DNA of 46,443 bases from Clostridia bacterium (GTDB lineage: Bacteria > Bacillota_A > Clostridia > Christensenellales > Aristaeellaceae), in assembly GCA_017432405.1 (NCBI GenBank), contig JAFRJF010000309.1, forward strand, positions 1 through 46,443, written 5' to 3'. Position numbers and translations under genes: made by a program. This document shows positions 6,778-15,572 of the stretch, piece by piece. The notes beneath the pieces are model-generated. The model had not been told where the DNA came from. It saw only the letters and a program-made list of their open reading frames with translations, and did not search any database. Each line of letters starts with the position of its first letter. Position 1 is the stretch's first letter.

Positions 6778-7704
6778 CTACCCCACCCAATTGGGCTTGA
6801 TCGCCTGGATTACCTCGTCCTTGTCGTTCAGGAACACGACGCCCCAGTCCAGGTCGTCCTTGGTGATGGTCAGCGTCACAGGGCTGGACTCGGTGTAGTC
6901 CTGCTGACTGACCAGCACGGAGTCGTTCTCGCTGAATATGACGGCGGTCTTGGCGTCGCCGCCCAGCACCAGGTCGAAGTGGATCTTGTCGCCGGTCACG
7001 GGGTTGTACTTGGGCTCGCCCAGCTCCTCTTCCACGGGCGCCGCTTCTGTTTCCTCGGTCACCATCGACTTCTCAAAGGGGTTCGCCTCGGCTGCCGCCT
7101 CGGGGGCTTCCTCGACCGCTTCGGTCTCCTCGCCCTCTTCTTCCTCCGGCGGGGCGGGCGGGGTGAAATAGAACAGGCCCTCGATGCCGAAATCGCTTTC
7201 CAGCACGGGCGTCCACTGGGTCTTCTCGGTCAGGTCGTAGTTCGAAACATGGTTCTCGCCCGCCGTGAAGCAGTTCAGATCCATCAGCACATAGTAGCTC
7301 TCGTTGAACTTCAGCGAAACGGGCAGGTGCATTTCAATGCAAACGCCGCTGCCCCACTTCTTCGCCACCAGCTCGTTTTCCTGCTGGACGCGCAGCTCGA
7401 CCTGGTCGGGATTGGCGAAATCGATGTCCACGATCTCGGTGTCGGTGGAATCATACAGGTGGGCATGGCCCTCGCCCAGCTCGATGTCCTCGCGGGGCAG
7501 GTAGATCTCCAGCACGTTGCAGAAATACTTCACCTTCAGCTTCGCGCTGGGATAGGTATAGTCGTAGCCCATCTCCTTGCTCAGGTCGATCTTCGGCACG
7601 CCCGGCAAGGGCTGGTCCGGCCCAAGGCCCTCCGCCCACTCGGCCGCAAGCGCATTGGTCGCGCACAGCAGACATACCAAAACCACCGCCAACAGTCTCT
7701 TCAT
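6778..7704 (-). CDS. Secreted protein coupled to sortase, unknown function
   Basis: A 308-residue exported protein. Residues 1-20 are a signal peptide (MKRLLAVVLVCLLCATNALA). The body has a beta-rich N-terminal half, a Glu/Ala/Pro-rich linker (about 188-230, PPAPPEEEEGEE) and a C-terminal beta-rich part. The start codon overlaps the stop of the sortase gene by four bases (ATGA), so translation is coupled. It has no C-terminal LPXTG-type signal with hydrophobic tail. An internal NPVTG occurs near residue 240 but without a following membrane segment, so it is probably not a sorting site. I do not recognise the family. Confidence 0.85.
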   Translation of the reverse strand: MKRLLAVVLVCLLCATNALAAEWAEGLGPDQPLPGVPKIDLSKEMGYDYTYPSAKLKVKYFCNVLEIYLPREDIELGEGHAHLYDSTDTEIVDIDFANPDQVELRVQQENELVAKKWGSGVCIEMHLPVSLKFNESYYVLMDLNCFTAGENHVSNYDLTEKTQWTPVLESDFGIEGLFYFTPPAPPEEEEGEETEAVEEAPEAAAEANPFEKSMVTEETEAAPVEEELGEPKYNPVTGDKIHFDLVLGGDAKTAVIFSENDSVLVSQQDYTESSPVTLTITKDDLDWGVVFLNDKDEVIQAIKPNWVG

Positions 7705-9131
7705 TCAAAGCTCTCCCCTTCCCGTATTCTTCGGCCCACCATCACAAATCTTCCGTTGCGGTGGCGCGCTCGATCGCAGGTTGTCAGTGTGATGAATTCG
7801 TCGCCGAATTCACGCTCGATGCCGGTATCGTAAAGCTGATTGTCCTCAATCTCAGCCAGCCAACGGTCTGCGTCGATCTTGTAATCGATGATGGCGTTGT
7901 AGCGGAACCCCGTCTCGTCCTCATCGTAATCCGCGGAATAGAAGCAGGCGAAGATCACGTAGATCTTGCGCTCCATCAGCGAGTCGAACTCGAGGAACGG
8001 ATGCTTCGCCCAATAGCTCTTGTTCCGATACTGGGGCAGGCCGCCAAACATGGAGCCGTTCTTCATGTGGTGCCCGCTGACGACCAGGTTGTAGCTGGGC
8101 GTGTAGGGATCGCACAGCACGTCCAGTATGATCTGGCCGTTGATGTTTTCTTCGCCGTAGAAGTCGTGGGTGAGGTAAAACTCGCCATCCTCCGCCTGGA
8201 CCACCGGATAGTCGATGACCGTGTCCGGGATGCTGATCCAGCCAACCAGATCCTTGTTGAGGGCGTAGATGTCCTTCAGCTCGGGCAGTATGGCCGCCTC
8301 GTCCAGCACCGCCTTGTCCAGGAGGGCGTAGGGCAACGGCCCATTGCGGATGGAACGGTCTGGCGTGGGCGTCGGCGCGACGGTCGGCCCCTCCACCGGC
8401 TTTGGCGTGGGCGTCGGTTCGGGCGTCGGCGCGTAATACTTGCCCAGGTCCCAATAGTTGGGCTCCCGCGTCGGCTCGGGCGTCGGCGTCGGCTTTGGTG
8501 TGGGCGTCGGTTCGGGCGTCGGCCCTGCCTCTGTCACCGGCACGACGGTACCCTCGAGTCCCTCAATCGGACCGTCGTCGGCATCCATGCCTTCAACACC
8601 GTCCTGCCGATCCTCCGCGCGCCTCGCCGCGATACTGTCGTCAGCTTCCGAAGCGTCCTCCCGCGACCTGTCACCGGCTTTCTCCGTTGAATCTTCCCGA
8701 GCGCCTGTCCCGCTGTTGCCAGTTCTATCCGACGGGCCTTCCGGGGAATTCGCCGCCTCCGACGCGTCGCTTCCGTTCCCCCGGGAAGCCGAAGATGCGC
8801 TGCCCTCGGAGGATTGGCCGACATCTCCGCCCGCTCCTCCTGTCGCTTCTTCCGTCCCGCCTTCCGGTTCACCTTCCGATTCGCCGTCTTCGTCCGGGGC
8901 GACCGCTTCGTCGCCCAGATCTTCCGCAAATCTTCCGGGAAGCGCCGGAAAAACCACATCGTCCCGCGCATCTTCGACCTGGCTCTGTTGCGCCTGCTGG
9001 CGCATCTGGGCCAGATCCTCCATGTCGGTATCGTTCTTTTCCTGCGCCTGACGGTAGCGCAACGGGTAGGACAGCGCCACCCCCAGGCATACCACGGCCA
9101 CGATCACCAGCACAACACGCGCTATTCGCAT
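7701..9131 (-). CDS. Class B-type sortase with long Pro/Thr/Glu-rich stalk
   Basis: A 476-residue membrane-anchored transpeptidase. An N-terminal membrane helix (residues 3-22) is followed by an unusually long low-complexity spacer (about 40-265: Glu/Ser/Gly-rich, then PTPEPTP and PTPKPTP repeats) and a C-terminal sortase fold. Catalytic residues are visible: His near 354 in VVSGHHM, Cys 452 in TLTTC and Arg in GRFVMVGRR. The TLTTCDRARH and VIFACFYSADY patterns fit class B. Sortases usually lack such a stalk; it would place the enzyme away from the membrane. It is translationally coupled to the next secreted protein. No substrate with a sorting signal is in the window. Confidence 0.92.
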   Translation of the reverse strand: MRIARVVLVIVAVVCLGVALSYPLRYRQAQEKNDTDMEDLAQMRQQAQQSQVEDARDDVVFPALPGRFAEDLGDEAVAPDEDGESEGEPEGGTEEATGGAGGDVGQSSEGSASSASRGNGSDASEAANSPEGPSDRTGNSGTGAREDSTEKAGDRSREDASEADDSIAARRAEDRQDGVEGMDADDGPIEGLEGTVVPVTEAGPTPEPTPTPKPTPTPEPTREPNYWDLGKYYAPTPEPTPTPKPVEGPTVAPTPTPDRSIRNGPLPYALLDKAVLDEAAILPELKDIYALNKDLVGWISIPDTVIDYPVVQAEDGEFYLTHDFYGEENINGQIILDVLCDPYTPSYNLVVSGHHMKNGSMFGGLPQYRNKSYWAKHPFLEFDSLMERKIYVIFACFYSADYDEDETGFRYNAIIDYKIDADRWLAEIEDNQLYDTGIEREFGDEFITLTTCDRARHRNGRFVMVGRRIREGESFE

Positions 9132-9213
9132 ATCCGTTTTCCCTTATCTGCCTTCCGGCGCACGCGCGATGCTGACCGCGCCTCAATCAGCTCTCGAAAG
9201 TTCATCGCTTAAC

Positions 9214-9242
9214 ATTATACCATCGTTTTATACTTTTCGCAA
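9214..9242 (-). promoter_or_regulatory. Promoter of the sortase operon
   Basis: Minus-strand TTGCGA, 17-base spacer, TATAAT, about 83 bases before the sortase start. Confidence 0.65.
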
Positions 9243-9333
9243 CAGGAAACTTAAATTAATACTGCATTCAATGAAAAAAAGCCTTATTTCCCTGGCAAAC
9301 CGATGTCGCAACGCCTGATGAATTTTCCTTCCA

Positions 9334-9921
9334 TTACAGCTGTGCCCGCAGCACGTGAAAACCCGACCCGCGGCCCACGGTTTCGGCCCGGGCATAGATC
9401 TCCTTCAGGTATTTCAGCGCCGAGGGCGCGCCCTGCTGCTTGCGAATGACGACATACAGCGCCCCGTCCGGCTTCAGATGATCCCGCGCCTGGGCGAACA
9501 GGCCGTAGATGACCGCCTTGCCGGCGCGTATGGGCGGATTGGTGACGATGGCGTCGAACCTTCCCTCCACGGCGGCAAAGCCGTCGCCCTGCACCACCGT
9601 GGCCTTAACGCCGTTTTCGGTCAGGTTGCGCCGCGCCAGCTCGACAGCCCGGCTGTTGATATCGGTCATGACGATGTCCAGCCCCGGCCAGCGCCGGCCC
9701 AGCGCGACCCCCACAGCACCCCAGCCGCAGCCCAGGTCCAGCACCCGGCCCGACAGCGCCGGCAGCGCGTCCAGCAGCACCTCGGTACCCCGGTCCAGGC
9801 CGTCCCGGGAGAACACGCCCGCGTCGGTGATGAAGGTCAGATCGTTTCCCAGCGCCCGCAGCGCGATCCGGCGCTCGTCGTGGGCGGAGGTTGGCATTTC
9901 AGTATAATAATGGTCCGGCAT
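9334..9921 (-). CDS. RsmC/YbxB-like class I methyltransferase
   Basis: A 195-residue SAM-dependent methyltransferase. Motif I is VLDLGCGWGAVG (about 60-71), an acidic motif follows (VMTDINSRAVELARRN), and the catalytic-type VTNPPIRAGK segment lies near 125-134, as in the 16S rRNA G1207 methyltransferase RsmC and short Bacillota homologues. Those short versions lack the N-terminal pseudo-domain of E. coli RsmC, as here. It begins 3 bases after the pseudouridine synthase stop, with AGGAGAGGAT as ribosome site, so the two rRNA-modification genes form one operon. The exact substrate base is inferred. Confidence 0.88.
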   Translation of the reverse strand: MPDHYYTEMPTSAHDERRIALRALGNDLTFITDAGVFSRDGLDRGTEVLLDALPALSGRVLDLGCGWGAVGVALGRRWPGLDIVMTDINSRAVELARRNLTENGVKATVVQGDGFAAVEGRFDAIVTNPPIRAGKAVIYGLFAQARDHLKPDGALYVVIRKQQGAPSALKYLKEIYARAETVGRGSGFHVLRAQL

Positions 9922-9924
9922 GGT

Positions 9925-10650
9925 TTAATCCTCTCCTGTTTTCAACTGACAGGCCTTGCAAAGCGCGTCCACTTCCTCCCCGGTCAGGTGCCGCCATTGG
10001 CCCGGTCCGAGGGTCGGATCGAGGGCGAGGGGGCCGATGCGCAGGCGCTCCAGGGCGACCAGCGGGTGGCCCACGGCGGCAAACATGCGCTTGACCTGAT
10101 GAAACTTGCCCTCGGTCAGTATGACGTGAGCCATCGAGCCTTCGTCGCTTGTCTGAACCAGCGCCAGCCGGGCGGGTCGGGCCGTGAAGTCGGACAGCGG
10201 TATGCCCTGGGCGAAGGCATCGACCTCGCGGTCCGTCAACATCCCCTCACATCGCGCCCGGTACTGCTTTTCCGCCTTCCATTTGGGCGAGATCAGCCTG
10301 TGGGCCAGCTGGCCGTCGGTGGTCAACAGCACCAGCCCCGTCACATCCCTGTCCAGCCGGCCCACAGGCCCGAGTCCCCTGCGGCGCAGCGGCGCGGGCA
10401 GCAGGTCCAGCACCGTGGGCAGGCGGCGGTCCTCGGTGGCCGTGAGCACCCCCGCGGGCTTGTTCACCATGATGTACAGTTCACCGGCCTCCACCGGCGC
10501 GGCGCCGTCGATGCGCACCTGTCCGGGCTGGACCTGCATGGCGCCGTCCCGTACCGGCCGACCGTCCACCTGCACGCGCCCCGCCGCGATCGCCTTGCGC
10601 GCCTCGCTGCGCGTCAGCCCCGTCATGGCCACCGCCTTGTCCAATCGCAC
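9925..10650 (-). CDS. RsuA-family rRNA pseudouridine synthase
   Basis: A 241-residue enzyme converting uridine to pseudouridine in rRNA, probably 16S position 516 by family. The S4 RNA-binding domain covers about residues 1-48 (RLDKAVAMTGLTRSEARKAI). The catalytic motif GRLDRDVTGLVLLT puts the nucleophilic Asp near residue 100. I choose the GTG at 10650 because AAAAGGAAG lies about 10 bases upstream and the S4 domain normally begins there; an upstream ATG at 10698 adds 16 residues unlike the family. First gene of a two-gene operon with the methyltransferase. Confidence 0.9.
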   Translation of the reverse strand: MRLDKAVAMTGLTRSEARKAIAAGRVQVDGRPVRDGAMQVQPGQVRIDGAAPVEAGELYIMVNKPAGVLTATEDRRLPTVLDLLPAPLRRRGLGPVGRLDRDVTGLVLLTTDGQLAHRLISPKWKAEKQYRARCEGMLTDREVDAFAQGIPLSDFTARPARLALVQTSDEGSMAHVILTEGKFHQVKRMFAAVGHPLVALERLRIGPLALDPTLGPGQWRHLTGEEVDALCKACQLKTGED

Positions 10651-10853
10651 AGCCGTCGCACTTCCTTTTTCCAAATTTTTCCAGCGAAGAAGCCGCAACA
10701 GTTCAGAAAATTGTCACGTCTTATTAGCGCAATGTGATGGATATACGCCGCGTTTGCAGCTATAATCATTGTTGTTGCACAATCGGCACATCTGTGCCTC
10801 AGGTTCAAGTATAAGCCCTGAACCGCGCCGCGTCAAGACAGGAGGGACGGTTT

Positions 10854-12128
10854 ATGAATCGCAATTCAAGAAAAGCGGCAGGCCGGAATTCCGTCCGGCG
10901 CGTCGACCCGCACGCCGCGAAGCGCGTACAGAACCACCGCAGAAAGCGTCGCAAGCGCAGGCAGAACAGCCTGCTGCCGGCGCTGTTGTTCACGCTGGGC
11001 ATGCTGGCGCTCATCGCGCTGGCCGTCCGGCTGCTGTCCAGGCCCGCCGCGAACGTGCCCGCCGCCAGCGAGGTGCAGACCCGCGCCGAGGGCGGGCCCG
11101 ACACCGCCGACCTCCACAGGGCCGAGGAAGCGCCGGTGATCACGCTGGTTCCCCAGGTGACGCCCGAGCCCACCCCCGAACCGACGCCGGAGCCCACCCC
11201 GGAGCCGACCCCCGAGCCCACGCCGGAAATCACCCCCGAGCCCACGCCCTTTTCGTACCTGCCGGTGATCCACAACGCCGAAATTGAATCGAAAAAGATC
11301 GCCATCACCGTGGACGACTGCTATCAGGTCAAGAACCTGGAGCGCATCGCAAAGGCCGCGGAGAGCGCGGGCGGCAAGCTGACGCTGTTTCCCGTGGGCG
11401 AGACGCTGTCCAAGGAGGGCATGCCGAAGCTGCTGAAGCGCTGCGCCTTCGACCTGGGCTTCGAGATCGAAAACCACACCTACAGCCACTCCCGCATCTT
11501 CCGCCTGTCCGACGACGAGATGGCTGCCGAGATATGGAAGCAGGACGCCGCGCTGGACAAGGCCCTGGGCGTGCACTACCAGGAGCACTTCCTGCGGCTG
11601 ATGGGCGGCGACGGCGACACCGACCCCCGCATCCACAGCTACCTGAAGCAGCTGGGCTACCTGTGCATCGCCAACTGGAGCGTCTCCGGCTCGGATTCCG
11701 ACATGAAGCACATCCGCGCATCGCTGGCTCCCGGCCAGGTGTACCTGTTCCACTGCACCGACCCGGACACCAAAAAGCTGGAAGAGTTCATCCCCTGGGC
11801 CGTCTCCAAGGGCTACAAGCTGGTCACGCTGAACGAGCTGTTCAACCTGCCGGGCAACGAGACCTCCGCCCAGACCGACGCCGCCATGCCCACCCCCGAA
11901 TACAACGTGGACGACCACCACACCCTGGTGGAGGGCGAATACACCTGGGTGGCCCTGCAACTGCAGGAAAAGCTTCGGGCCATGGGCTACCTGAAGATGG
12001 ACGGTCCCTCCACCGGCTACTACGGCCCTCAGACCGTGAAGGCCATCGCCGCCTTCCAGCAGGACCACGGACTGCCCGTCACCGGCGAGGCCGACATCGA
12101 AACCCAGCGGAAGGTGCTGGAGGGGTAA
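10854..12128 (+). CDS. Membrane-anchored polysaccharide deacetylase with peptidoglycan-binding domain
   Basis: A 424-residue type II membrane protein. A very basic N-terminus (residues 1-38) precedes one membrane helix (40-62), a TPEP repeat stalk (about 103-132), a NodB-type deacetylase domain (about 145-340) and a C-terminal PG_binding_1 domain (about 355-424, ALQLQEKLRAMGYL and FQQDHGLPVTG). Metal and catalytic residues are present: Asp-Asp 154-155 in TVDDC and His 208/212 in NHTYSH, and the late LFHC motif. The usual RxPxG motif is altered to RLMGG. Likely acts on cell-wall glycan outside the membrane. GGAGGG precedes the ATG. Confidence 0.9.
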   Translation: MNRNSRKAAGRNSVRRVDPHAAKRVQNHRRKRRKRRQNSLLPALLFTLGMLALIALAVRLLSRPAANVPAASEVQTRAEGGPDTADLHRAEEAPVITLVPQVTPEPTPEPTPEPTPEPTPEPTPEITPEPTPFSYLPVIHNAEIESKKIAITVDDCYQVKNLERIAKAAESAGGKLTLFPVGETLSKEGMPKLLKRCAFDLGFEIENHTYSHSRIFRLSDDEMAAEIWKQDAALDKALGVHYQEHFLRLMGGDGDTDPRIHSYLKQLGYLCIANWSVSGSDSDMKHIRASLAPGQVYLFHCTDPDTKKLEEFIPWAVSKGYKLVTLNELFNLPGNETSAQTDAAMPTPEYNVDDHHTLVEGEYTWVALQLQEKLRAMGYLKMDGPSTGYYGPQTVKAIAAFQQDHGLPVTGEADIETQRKVLEG

Positions 12129-12132
12129 ATCG

Positions 12133-12187
12133 AAAAGCGGGCCGCCTCAAAATGACTTTCAGGGTCATATCGAGGCGGCCTGCTTTT
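12133..12187. terminator. Bidirectional terminator
   Basis: Arms AAAAGCGGGCCGCCTC and GAGGCGGCCTGCTTTT with an inner ATGAC/GTCAT stem, between convergent genes. Confidence 0.85.
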
Positions 12188-12196
12188 CTACTGTAT

Positions 12197-13114
12197 TCAG
12201 CCGGTATACGTCGACCAGTCGATCTCCGTGACGGTGCCGTTATCGCTCACCCACACATTGATGCAGGAATCGTGGCCTTTGGGATCGGTGAACAGGGAGG
12301 CTCCGGTGGCCCTGTGCTCATAGGTGACGCCGTTGACCGATTCCACGTAGTCCAGTCCGGCGGCGTTCAGGCAGGCCCTGGCGGCATTGATATCCATGCC
12401 CACAGACACGCCGTAGACCTCGTAGCCCGGGCCGTACACCACGATGTTCTCCACCTGCTGGTTGCCGGCGAGGATCAGGGCCTTGTCATAGTACTGATAG
12501 GGCGCCTCGGATTCCACCTGGCGATAGGAGATCAGGCCGATTTCGTTGGCCGCCTCCACCAGGTTGTGAAGGTAGTAGGTGGACAGCTCCACGGTCCTGG
12601 CAGGCACATTTGCCGAAGCAGGTGCGGGCGTTTCGGCGACTTCCTCTGCCGGTTCCTCCGCGGGCGCTTCTGCCACGGGTTCATCCGTGCCCTCCGCTTC
12701 GACCTTTTCATCGGTCTCTTCTTTGGAAGCATCGCCGCCGAACAGCAAGCCGGCGAAAAGCGCGCTCTGGCTGGCCGGCGCCTCGGTGGGCGCTGGCTCG
12801 GCCGCCTCGGCGGCCTCCGCCTCGTCCTCTGCCTCCGCCGATTCCCCGATCAGCTCGGTATACCGCGAGGAAACCCAGCCCTCCTTGCCCCCGGCGCTGA
12901 TCCTGTACCAGGGGACGCCGCGCCCGTCCACGCTGGTTTCGCCCAGATATTCGAAGCTCTTGCCCGACGACAGTATGGATACGGCATCGTAATCCAGTCC
13001 CGGGCCCGTGCGCAGCCAAACATCGCCGGTGGTGCGCACCTCGGCCAGCGCGAGGCCCAGAATCAACATCAGCGCCGCAGCCACGGCCAAAATCCTGATA
13101 ACGCGGTTCTTCAT
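12197..13114 (-). CDS. Secreted SH3b-domain protein
   Basis: A 305-residue exported protein. Signal peptide at residues 1-25 (NRVIRILAVAAALMLILGLALA), then a bacterial SH3 domain (about 26-90, with GDVWLRTGPGLDYDAV and GWVSSRYTELIG), an Ala/Glu/Pro-rich linker (about 93-175) and a C-terminal domain of about 130 residues of unknown type. The ATG at 13114 follows GGGAGG at good spacing; longer starts up to 13225 would lie upstream of the predicted promoter at 13177-13204. SH3b domains usually bind cell-wall peptides, so it probably sits in the wall. Confidence 0.88.
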   Translation of the reverse strand: MKNRVIRILAVAAALMLILGLALAEVRTTGDVWLRTGPGLDYDAVSILSSGKSFEYLGETSVDGRGVPWYRISAGGKEGWVSSRYTELIGESAEAEDEAEAAEAAEPAPTEAPASQSALFAGLLFGGDASKEETDEKVEAEGTDEPVAEAPAEEPAEEVAETPAPASANVPARTVELSTYYLHNLVEAANEIGLISYRQVESEAPYQYYDKALILAGNQQVENIVVYGPGYEVYGVSVGMDINAARACLNAAGLDYVESVNGVTYEHRATGASLFTDPKGHDSCINVWVSDNGTVTEIDWSTYTG

Positions 13115-13176
13115 CAATATGTACCTCCCGAACGGCTTGTAAACGTCCATTCTTGTCCTATGTCGATCCAGTTCAA

Positions 13177-13204
13177 AGTATAGCATTTGCCCGCGCGATG
13201 TCAA
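13177..13204 (-). promoter_or_regulatory. Promoter of the SH3b protein gene
   Basis: Minus-strand TTGACA, 16-base spacer, TATACT. Confidence 0.7.
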
Positions 13205-13327
13205 CACGATGCCTGAAGATTTCACAGCGGCGTTGAAATTTTTTCCGGCTTCGGTATATTTTGCGAAAAAGGGGCCAACATAAGAGCATCACGCCGGAAC
13301 ACCGGCTGAGAGAAGGAGATGTCAATC

Positions 13328-13543
13328 ATGCTGGATCGCATATCCCTGCTGCTGAGCATCATCGGCGGCATCAACTGGCTGCTTGTCGGCCTGTTCCGCT
13401 TTGACCTGGTGGCCTACCTCTTCGGCGGGCAGGCGGCGACCATCAGCCGCGTGATCTACACCATCGTGGGCATAGCCGCCCTGTGGTGCATATCCCTGCT
13501 GTTCCGCGAGCGCGTGGGCGAGCCCGACGGCGACATGCGATAA
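13328..13543 (+). CDS. DUF378 family small membrane protein
   Basis: A 71-residue protein with two membrane helices. The family pattern is clear: LLSIIGGINWLLVGLF, then an AYLFGG turn, then RVIYTIVGIAALWCI. Proteins of this family (YuzA-like) are widespread and have no assigned role. The ATG at 13328 is preferred to 13319 because AAGGAG at about 13312 is too close to the latter. TTGAAA/TATATT with a 16-base spacer upstream may be its promoter. Monocistronic, ended by a strong hairpin. Confidence 0.9.
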   Translation: MLDRISLLLSIIGGINWLLVGLFRFDLVAYLFGGQAATISRVIYTIVGIAALWCISLLFRERVGEPDGDMR

Positions 13544-13612
13544 ACGCCGGCGGGAATGGCCCGCCGGTACATACCCCTTATTATGTTGGACGTTCATCGG
13601 GGCAAAAGAGTT

Positions 13613-13670
13613 CATGACAAATCGGTAAAAAACAGTCGGTTGCGCCGACTGTTTTTTACCGATTGTCATG
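13613..13670. terminator. Strong bidirectional terminator
   Basis: Long stem with ATCGGTAAAAAACAGTCGG on the left and its complement on the right around TTGCG; the stop codon of the minus-strand M20 gene is inside the right arm. Confidence 0.9.
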
Positions 13671-14817
13671 CATTCATCAGGTATTTTCCGATCACCGCAG
13701 CGTGTACGGCGGCGGCGGTGACGGGAGCCTGTTCGTCGGGGAGGAAGGCGGTGTTGTGCAGCGGCAGGCTGCAGCCCGCGCCGATGTGGTAGAAGCTGCC
13801 GGGTCGTTCCATCAGGAAATAGCCGAAGTCCTCGGTGGTCATGGTGGGTCGTTCGATCACATGCACATTGTCCCTGCCCAGCAGCCGCCGGGCGGCGTCC
13901 TCAACCAGGGCGGTCATGGCATCGTCGTTCACCACGCCGGGATAGCTCTCCCGCAGCGTCACCTCCGCCGTCGCGCCCCAGGCCGCCGTGACCTCGTCCA
14001 CCGCCAGGCGGAACAGGCGCTTCAGCTCCGAGCGCGCCACAGGCCCCAGCGTGCGGATGATGCCCGCAAATTCGGCCCGGTCCGCCAGGGCGTTCTCCGC
14101 CGTGCCCGCGTGGAAGGACCCCACCGACAGCACGGCCCGCTCGCCCGGCAAGCGCTTGGGCAGGTCGATCAGGCGGCTCACCAGCGCCGCCGCCGCGCCC
14201 AGGGCGTCCACGCCCTTCTCCCGCTCGGCCCCGTGGGCGCTGACGCCGTGGACGACGATTTTGAAGGTGTCCGAGGCGGCGTAAAACTTGCCGTAGCGCA
14301 CGCCCACGTGGCCCAGGGGCAGCTCCGGTGAGACGTGGGCCCCGAATACCGCGTCCACGCCCTGCAGAGCCCCGGCCTCGATCATGCGCTGCGCCCCGCC
14401 CCGGCCCTCCTCGTCGGGCTGGAACAGGAACAGCACGCTGCCCTTCAATTCATCCCTGTGACTTGCCAGCAGCCGTGCCGCGCCAAGGGCCGCGGTCATG
14501 TGCACGTCGTGGCCACAGGCGTGCATCACGCCTTCATTCCTGGAAGCAAAGTCCACACCGGTGGCCTCCGCCAGCGGCAGGGCGTCCATATCCGCCCGAA
14601 GGGCGACCGTCGGCCCCGGCAGCGTGCCGTCCAGCCGCCCCACCACCGCCGTGTCCAGCAGCCGCCGGGTGGGGATCCCCCACCCGTCCAGCGTCGCCTC
14701 GATCCGCGCCGCGGTGTGAAATTCACGATTCCCCAGCTCCGGGTCCATGTGGAAGGCATGGCGGAGGGCAGTGAGCTCTGGGGCGATGCTTTGGGCTTCG
14801 GAGAGATAGTCAGGCAT
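13666..14817 (-). CDS. M20 amidohydrolase, probable N-acetyldiaminopimelate deacetylase
   Basis: A 383-residue M20D metallopeptidase. Metal-binding motifs are visible: ACGHDVHMTAALG, PDEEGRGGA and, at the C-terminal end, GCSLPLHNTAFLPDE. Members include hippurate hydrolases and N-acetyl-LL-diaminopimelate deacetylase. Its place after dapA, dapB and dapH in the same direction strongly favours the deacetylase that frees LL-diaminopimelate in the acetyl pathway. The ATG has a GGAGTATCC-type site upstream. A perfect hairpin (14838-14867) separates it from dapH, which might reduce its expression relative to the upstream genes. Confidence 0.85.
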   Translation of the reverse strand: MPDYLSEAQSIAPELTALRHAFHMDPELGNREFHTAARIEATLDGWGIPTRRLLDTAVVGRLDGTLPGPTVALRADMDALPLAEATGVDFASRNEGVMHACGHDVHMTAALGAARLLASHRDELKGSVLFLFQPDEEGRGGAQRMIEAGALQGVDAVFGAHVSPELPLGHVGVRYGKFYAASDTFKIVVHGVSAHGAEREKGVDALGAAAALVSRLIDLPKRLPGERAVLSVGSFHAGTAENALADRAEFAGIIRTLGPVARSELKRLFRLAVDEVTAAWGATAEVTLRESYPGVVNDDAMTALVEDAARRLLGRDNVHVIERPTMTTEDFGYFLMERPGSFYHIGAGCSLPLHNTAFLPDEQAPVTAAAVHAAVIGKYLMNA

Positions 14818-14837
14818 AGGATACTCCTTTGATAAAC

Positions 14838-14867
14838 TCTGATTTGTCGCTGAGGCGACAAATCAGA
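14838..14867. repeat. Perfect 13-bp-arm palindrome between dapH and M20 gene
   Basis: TCTGATTTGTCGC (14838-14850), loop TGAG, then the exact inverse. The same TTCTGATTT(A/G)TCG sequence forms the outer ends of the element at 37459-37720. It could act as a terminator or RNA-processing stem, or be a repeat remnant. Confidence 0.75.
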
Positions 14868-14869
14868 AG

Positions 14870-15562
14870 TTATAGCTTCCTCAGCGCCGCCTCCAGCGCG
14901 GTCTTCTGGCTGGTGCCGGCGTCCACCTGCTTAATGACCTTCGCGGGGCAGCCGGCCACGACGGCGTTGTCGGGCACGTCCTCGATGACGATGGCGCCGG
15001 CGGCGACCACCGCGCCCTTGCCCACGTGCACGCCCTCGATGACCACGGCGTTGGCGCCGATGAGCACGTTGTCCTCGACGATCACCGGCGTGGCTGAGGC
15101 CGGCTCGATCACCCCGGCCAGCACCGCGCCCGCGCCGACGTGGCAGTTCTTGCCCACGGTGGCCCTTCCGCCCAGCACCGCGCCCATGTCGATCATGGTG
15201 CCCTCGCCGACGACCGCGCCGATGTTGATGATCGCGCCCATCATGATGACGGCATTCCTGCCGATGGTCACCTGCTCGCGGATCACCGCGCCGGGCTCGA
15301 TGCGGGCGGGCACAGCCTTCATGTCCAGCAGCGGCACGCCGCTGTTGCGCCGGTCGTTTTCGATCACGATGTCCTCGATACTCTCCCGGTTCTGCTCGAT
15401 GATCGGGCCCAGCTTGGTCCAGTCGCCGAACACGATCCTGTCCCCCGCGCCGAACACCTTCGCGTCGCCGTAGTCGATGGGCGCCTTCTCCTTGATATAC
15501 AGCTTCACCGGCGTCTTCTTCTCGGAATTGGCGATGTAGTTGATCAAATCCTGCGCGTTCAT
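14870..15562 (-). CDS. dapH: Tetrahydrodipicolinate N-acetyltransferase
   Basis: A 230-residue hexapeptide-repeat acyltransferase that acetylates 2,3,4,5-tetrahydrodipicolinate using acetyl-CoA, the first committed step of the acetyl branch of lysine and diaminopimelate synthesis. An N-terminal domain of about 75 residues leads to left-handed beta-helix repeats ([51 protein letters not shown]) and ends with [16 protein letters not shown], typical of DapH. The ATG at 15562 is chosen for its GAGGTG ribosome site; a GTG three codons upstream is possible. It starts 10 bases after the dapB stop. Confidence 0.95.
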   Translation of the reverse strand: MNAQDLINYIANSEKKTPVKLYIKEKAPIDYGDAKVFGAGDRIVFGDWTKLGPIIEQNRESIEDIVIENDRRNSGVPLLDMKAVPARIEPGAVIREQVTIGRNAVIMMGAIINIGAVVGEGTMIDMGAVLGGRATVGKNCHVGAGAVLAGVIEPASATPVIVEDNVLIGANAVVIEGVHVGKGAVVAAGAIVIEDVPDNAVVAGCPAKVIKQVDAGTSQKTALEAALRKL

Positions 15563-15572
15563 GGCGCTCACC

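Noticed and set aside
7010..7030. NPVTG in the sortase-coupled protein as a sorting signal
   Set aside because: It is internal, without a hydrophobic segment and positive tail at the C-terminus.
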